From Actinomyces sp. (GTDB lineage: Bacteria > Actinomycetota > Acidimicrobiia > Acidimicrobiales > Aldehydirespiratoraceae): DNA of 17,126 nt. The stretch spans positions 1 through 17,126 of the forward strand of contig RFFY01000295.1 in assembly GCA_003697065.1 (NCBI GenBank). The letters run 5' to 3'. The position numbers were made by a program, and so were the translations under genes. The notes under the pieces were generated by a model. It was not told the DNA's origin, made no database searches, and saw nothing but the letters and a program-made list of their open reading frames with translations. Below, one piece after another: positions 13,619 through 17,126 of this stretch (its first letter is position 1; each line of letters starts with the position of its first letter).

Positions 13619-16081
13619 GTGGCCGCCCACTCGTCGACGCGCCGATCCCGCTCGTCCCGCTCCGCCGCCCGGCGCAGCGGTGGCAAGACGACGTCCGGCC
13701 GCCGCTCCACCGGCGCCACCGGACGCAGCGGCGCCAAGAGGGCGACACCCTCAGGGTCGGCCGGACGCGGGAAGGCCCGGCGGTCCCGTTCGACCGCCAC
13801 CCGGCGGGCGGCGGCCGGGGTCGTCGCCCAGCATCGGGTCGACCTGTGGGGACTGGGCTTCGTGGCGCTCGGCCTGGTGGCGGCGGCGAGCATCTGGGTC
13901 GACGCCGCCGGGCCCGTCGGGCGCTCCATCGACGAGCTGAGCGCCCTGGCCGTCGGGTGGATCCGCGTCCTGTTGCCGGCGGGGCTCGTCGCTTTGGGCG
14001 TCGCCCTCGTGCGGGGATCCGGCGGCGACGACCCCGAGCCCGTGGCCCGGGCCGTCATCGGGGGTGGCCTGCTGGTGGTGGCGGTCACCACCTTGTTCCA
14101 CGTGCTGCGGGGCCGGCCCGGTCTCGACGACCCCGTGGCCGCCCTCGGCGCCGCGGGCGGGGTCCTCGGCATGGCGGTCGGTGGGCCCCTGCACGCCCTC
14201 GCCTCGACCGCCGGCGCCGTCGTGGTCGCCGCCTTCATCGGTCTCATCGGCCTTCTCGTCGTGACCGCCTCGTCGGTGCGGGGTCTGGTCGCCGCACTCG
14301 TCCGCCTCGGCCGCCCCGTGATGGAGGCGGTCCGGGGTGCCGTCACCGCCCTGTTCGACCACCCGGGGGCCGGTGACGGCCGCGGCGAGGTTCCGGCGGT
14401 GACGAGCCCACCCACCGAGGCTCCGATCCGGGTCGCCGTTCCCGAGCCACCCGCCCCGGAACCCGAGCCGGTCCCGCCGAGCGTCGGACCCGCACCGGTG
14501 GTCGAGGCCGTCACCGAGGCCGAGCAGCAGGAGCTCCCCCTGCCCGAACCGCCGCCCGACTCGGCCTGGGTCCTGCCGCCCCTCGAGCTGCTCTCCCGCT
14601 CGGGCAGCGTCGACATCGACGAGACGGCGATTGCCGAACGGGGGCGCCTCCTGGCCCAGGCCCTGGCCCAGCACGGTGTCGACACCACCCTGGTGGGCAT
14701 GGTCGCCGGCCCCACCGTCACCCGTTACGAGCTCGAGCTGGGCGAGGGCGTCAAGGTGGCCCGGGTCGAGAGCCTCCGCAAGGACATCGCCTACGCCATG
14801 GCCTCGCCCGACGTGCGGATCCTCGCCCCCATCCCGGGTCGGCGGGCCATCGGCGTCGAGGTCCCCAACCCCGATCGTCGCATCGTCGCCCTGGGCGACA
14901 TCCTCGCCTCGGCCGAGGCCCGTGAGGCCCGCCACCCCCTGGAGGTGGCCGTCGGGCGCGACATCGAGGGTCGGGCGGTGATGATGAACCTCGCCACCAT
15001 GCCCCACGTCCTCATCGCCGGCGCCACCGGGGCGGGGAAGTCCTCGTGCATCAACTCCCTGCTCACCTCGGTGCTGATGCGCTCGACCCCCGACGAGGTC
15101 CGCATGATCCTCGTCGACCCCAAGCGGGTCGAGATGGGCCAGTACGACCGGGTGCCCCACCTGCTCACCGCCCCGGTGACCGATCCGCGCAAGGCGGCCA
15201 ACGCCCTGGCGTGGGCCGTGCGGGAGATGGAGCGCCGCTACGACCTGCTCCACAAGGTCGGCTTCCGCGACGTCACCGGGTACAACGCCGCCGTCGACCG
15301 GGGCGAGCTCGTCGCCGAGCCGGGAGAGACCGGACCCGACGGCGAACCCCTGGTCTACCGCCGCCTGCCCTTCATCCTCGTGGTGGTCGACGAGCTGGCC
15401 GACCTCATGATGGTCGCCGCCCGCGACGTCGAGGAGTCGATCTGCCGGATCGCCCAGATGGCCCGGGCGGTGGGGATCCACCTGGTCATCGCCACCCAGC
15501 GCCCGTCGGTGAACGTCATCACGGGTGTCATCAAGGCGAACATCCCCGCCCGCTTGGCCTTCGCCGTCTCCAGCCTCGCCGACTCGCGGGTCATCCTCGA
15601 CCAGCCGGGCGCCGAGCGCCTGGTCGGCCGCGGCGACCTGCTCCTGCTCGGACCCTCGTCGTCGACACCGCACCGGGTCCAGGGCTGCTGGGTCGACGAG
15701 ACCGAGATCCGCCGCATCGTCGCCCACTGGCGGCGCCAGGCGCCCGAGCTCGACTACGACCACTCGGTCGCCACCGAGACCGCCGACGCGTCGACGCCGG
15801 GCGCCATCACCGACGCCCCGCCCCGCACCGACGACGACGCCGACGAGCTGCTCGAGGCCGCCATGGAGCTGGTGGTCGAGAGCCAGCTGGGCTCGACCTC
15901 CATGCTCCAGCGCAAGCTCCGGGTGGGGTTCGCCCGCGCCGGTCGCCTGATGGACCTGCTCGAACAGCGCGGGGTCGTCGGCCCCTCCACCGGATCCAAG
16001 GCGCGTGAGGTGCTCATGTCACCCGAGGAGCTGGCCGAACGGCGGGCCGGGGGCCCCGCCGGGGAGGCCCCGGCCCGCTAG
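13619..16081 (+). CDS. ftsK: FtsK/SpoIIIE-family DNA translocase
   Basis: The protein has 820 residues. The first 70 or so are extremely rich in Ser, Arg, Ala and Gly, a basic cytoplasmic tail. Four to five membrane segments follow (about 76-93, 109-131, 145-163 and 174-222), then a Pro/Glu-rich linker. The motor domain has Walker A GATGAGKSS (468-476) and Walker B FILVVVDELADL (585-596). It also has ATQRPSVNVITGVIKANIPARLAF and ILDQPGAERLVGRGDLLLL. The winged-helix gamma domain, which reads oriented chromosomal sequences, is at the end (VVESQLGSTSMLQRKLRVGFARAGRLMDLLEQRGVVG). The protein pumps DNA at the septum and clears chromosome termini during division. The stop TAG is also part of the next gene's presumed -10 element. 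Confidence 0.96.
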   Translation: MAAHSSTRRSRSSRSAARRSGGKTTSGRRSTGATGRSGAKRATPSGSAGRGKARRSRSTATRRAAAGVVAQHRVDLWGLGFVALGLVAAASIWVDAAGPVGRSIDELSALAVGWIRVLLPAGLVALGVALVRGSGGDDPEPVARAVIGGGLLVVAVTTLFHVLRGRPGLDDPVAALGAAGGVLGMAVGGPLHALASTAGAVVVAAFIGLIGLLVVTASSVRGLVAALVRLGRPVMEAVRGAVTALFDHPGAGDGRGEVPAVTSPPTEAPIRVAVPEPPAPEPEPVPPSVGPAPVVEAVTEAEQQELPLPEPPPDSAWVLPPLELLSRSGSVDIDETAIAERGRLLAQALAQHGVDTTLVGMVAGPTVTRYELELGEGVKVARVESLRKDIAYAMASPDVRILAPIPGRRAIGVEVPNPDRRIVALGDILASAEAREARHPLEVAVGRDIEGRAVMMNLATMPHVLIAGATGAGKSSCINSLLTSVLMRSTPDEVRMILVDPKRVEMGQYDRVPHLLTAPVTDPRKAANALAWAVREMERRYDLLHKVGFRDVTGYNAAVDRGELVAEPGETGPDGEPLVYRRLPFILVVVDELADLMMVAARDVEESICRIAQMARAVGIHLVIATQRPSVNVITGVIKANIPARLAFAVSSLADSRVILDQPGAERLVGRGDLLLLGPSSSTPHRVQGCWVDETEIRRIVAHWRRQAPELDYDHSVATETADASTPGAITDAPPRTDDDADELLEAAMELVVESQLGSTSMLQRKLRVGFARAGRLMDLLEQRGVVGPSTGSKAREVLMSPEELAERRAGGPAGEAPAR

Positions 16082-16084
16082 CCT
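16079..16084 (+). promoter_or_regulatory. Putative -10 element (TAGCCT) of the antiporter gene, sharing the ftsK stop codon
   Basis: TAGCCT begins with the TAG stop codon of ftsK and ends six bases before the antiporter GTG at 16091. The same hexamer precedes rpsO. With no Shine-Dalgarno before 16091, a leaderless transcript is the likeliest reading. Confidence 0.45.
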
Positions 16085-16090
16085 CGCGCC

Positions 16091-17062
16091 GTGCTGCTCG
16101 GGCTCGTCCTCACCATCGGCTCCCTCGTCGTGTTGGCCATCGCCGCCGACGAGTTCGTGGCGGGGGCCGGGCGGGTGGCCGCCGCCCTGGGGATCTCGCC
16201 CCTGCTGATCGGGGCGGTCATCATCGGTTTCGGCACCAGCGCCCCCGAGTTCGTGGTGTCGACGGTCGCGGCCGCCCGCGACAACCTCGACATCGGCGTC
16301 GGCAACGTCATCGGGTCCAACATCGCCAACATCTCGGTGGTGCTGGGCATCACGACCTGGGTCTGCGTCATCCCCGTCTCGTCGCGCACGGTGCGTCGGG
16401 AGGCCGTGGTGTCGGTCGGTGCCGTCGTCGCCTTCGCCCTGTTGGTCCAGAACGGTTTCACCCGGGACGAGGGGCTCGTTCTCGCCGCCCTGCTGGTGGC
16501 GGTCACGGTGCTCGTGCTGGTGACAGGACGGGGCGACGAGCAGCTGGCCGAGGAGGTGCGCGAGGTCGTCGGTGACGGGGGGATCCGGGTGTCGCGTGAG
16601 GCGGTGCGTACCGTCGTGGGTCTGGCGGCGGTGGTGGCGTCGGCCCAGCTCCTGGTGGCCGGGGCCGAACGCCTCGCCGACACCTTCGGGATCAGCGGGG
16701 GCTTCATCGGTTTCACCCTCATCGCTTTGGGGACCTCGGCCCCGGAGCTGTTGACGGCCCTGGCCGCCGCCCGTCGGGGCGAGATCGACCTCCTGGTGGG
16801 CAACCTGTTGGGGTCGAACGTCTTCAACAGTCTCGCCGTGGGCGCCTCCATCGCCCTGGTGGGCCCGGGGCCGGTGGCCGACGGCACCCTGGTCAGCCTG
16901 GGCTCGATCATGATGGTGGTCATCGCCGGCGTGTCGTGGATCGCCATGGGCACCCGGGGGCCGGTCAACCGCCTCGAGGGGAGTCTCCTGATCTCCCTGT
17001 GGGTCCTGTCGGTGCTCCTGTTGGGCTCGAGCGGTGAGGCCGCCGCTCTGGGGCTGGGTTGA
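16091..17062 (+). CDS. CaCA-family calcium/sodium (cation) antiporter, YrbG-like
   Basis: This 323-residue membrane protein has about ten hydrophobic segments in two inverted halves. Each half holds an alpha repeat: GFGTSAPEF (Glu53) followed by GNVIGSNIANI, and ALGTSAPEL (Glu219) followed by GNLLGSNVFN. These glutamates and asparagines form the ion sites in the Ca2+:cation antiporter superfamily, so the protein probably exports Ca2+ in exchange for Na+, K+ or H+. The short charged central loop (GRGDEQLAEEVREVV) separates the halves. The GTG start places the first helix at the extreme N-terminus. It lies nine bases after ftsK and 21 bases before the next gene, an insertion into the ftsK-rimO neighbourhood. 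Family is secure; counter-ion is unknown. Confidence 0.93.
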   Translation: MLLGLVLTIGSLVVLAIAADEFVAGAGRVAAALGISPLLIGAVIIGFGTSAPEFVVSTVAAARDNLDIGVGNVIGSNIANISVVLGITTWVCVIPVSSRTVRREAVVSVGAVVAFALLVQNGFTRDEGLVLAALLVAVTVLVLVTGRGDEQLAEEVREVVGDGGIRVSREAVRTVVGLAAVVASAQLLVAGAERLADTFGISGGFIGFTLIALGTSAPELLTALAAARRGEIDLLVGNLLGSNVFNSLAVGASIALVGPGPVADGTLVSLGSIMMVVIAGVSWIAMGTRGPVNRLEGSLLISLWVLSVLLLGSSGEAAALGLG

Positions 17063-17069
17063 CGGCGGG

Positions 17070-17075
17070 TAGTCT
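17070..17075 (+). promoter_or_regulatory. Putative -10 element (TAGTCT) of the rimO-like gene
   Basis: TAGTCT ends eight bases before the ATG at 17084, matching the dapB, ftsK and antiporter arrangement. No Shine-Dalgarno is visible in the 21-base gap after the antiporter stop. Confidence 0.45.
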
Positions 17076-17083
17076 CGGCGTCG

Positions 17084-17126
17084 ATGGCCCCCCGCTACCA
17101 CCTCGTGACCCTCGGCTGCCCCAAGA
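17084..17126 (+). CDS. rimO: MiaB/RimO-family methylthiotransferase, first 14 codons (cut by right edge)
   Basis: The visible residues are MAPRYHLVTLGCPK. VTLGCPKN is the standard opening of the UPF0004 domain of radical-SAM methylthiotransferases, its cysteine being the first ligand of the auxiliary iron-sulfur cluster. RimO (which modifies ribosomal protein S12 Asp88) most often reads LGCPKN, whereas MiaB reads GCQMN, so RimO is favoured. The ftsK-rimO neighbourhood in other actinobacteria supports this. Only 43 bases are in view. Confidence 0.75.
   Translation, partial: MAPRYHLVTLGCPK

Noticed and set aside
13751..15763. Minus-strand open frame of 670 residues opposite ftsK
   Set aside because: Same reasoning: FtsK motifs on the + strand account for the sequence.
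17059..17064. TTGACG as -35 box for rimO
   Set aside because: It is only five bases from the candidate -10 TAGTCT and forms the end of the antiporter gene including its stop.
1..17126. Mobile elements, CRISPR arrays, tRNA or rRNA genes, attachment sites
   Set aside because: No transposase or integrase reading frame, no spaced repeats, no tRNA-like cloverleaf, and uniform base composition and codon use throughout.

Overview
The window is 17.1 kb of very GC-rich DNA, with codon third positions almost always G or C. Every gene I can support lies on the + strand, and there are 13 complete CDSs plus one cut at each edge. The gene content points to a GC-rich actinobacterium. It includes an F420-type luciferase-like oxidoreductase, DUF4333-type lipoprotein repeats, the rpsO-pnp-M16 peptidase block, and dapA joined to RNase J ahead of ftsK. 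The combination fits class Acidimicrobiia or a relative better than Mycobacterium or Streptomyces, but that placement is inference.

Left part (1-4809), redox and envelope genes: the 3' end of a GltD/NfnB-like flavin oxidoreductase, an F420-dependent LLM oxidoreductase and a small unrecognised lipoprotein come first. A tight four-gene unit follows: a [3Fe-4S]-type ferredoxin, its FAD-dependent ferredoxin reductase, a YhhN-family membrane protein (lysoplasmalogenase family) and a lipoprotein with two DUF4333-like repeats. The spacings are 9 nt, 4 nt and a 4-nt overlap, so the unit is probably co-transcribed. No cytochrome P450 or other electron acceptor is encoded in the window.

Middle part (4810-9202), RNA metabolism: rpsO has its own promoter and a structured leader of about 130 nt. 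A strong hairpin terminator separates it from pnp, which has a second structured leader. pnp overlaps an M16 zinc peptidase gene by 4 nt.

Right part (9203-17126), a conserved housekeeping block: dapB, SURF1, dapA, RNase J, ftsK, a Ca2+/cation antiporter, and the first 14 codons of a RimO/MiaB-type methylthiotransferase. dapB and dapA supply the lysine/diaminopimelate pathway. PNPase and RNase J are the two main actinobacterial exoribonuclease and RNase J activities. SURF1 (cytochrome oxidase assembly) is the unexpected insert.

The clearest non-coding pattern is promoter-like. The trinucleotide TAG occurs only seven times on the + strand by my scan. All seven are between genes or are a stop codon, and each lies upstream of a gene. 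Four are TAGNNT hexamers 6-9 nt before an ATG/GTG, as expected for leaderless transcripts. Genes with real leaders (ferredoxin, rpsO, pnp, dapA) instead have Shine-Dalgarno sequences. I see no mobile element, CRISPR array, tRNA or rRNA, and no intergenic gap exceeds 300 bases. This is mostly ordinary core genome. The best candidates for something less known are the ferredoxin/reductase/YhhN/DUF4333 unit and the two RNA leaders.
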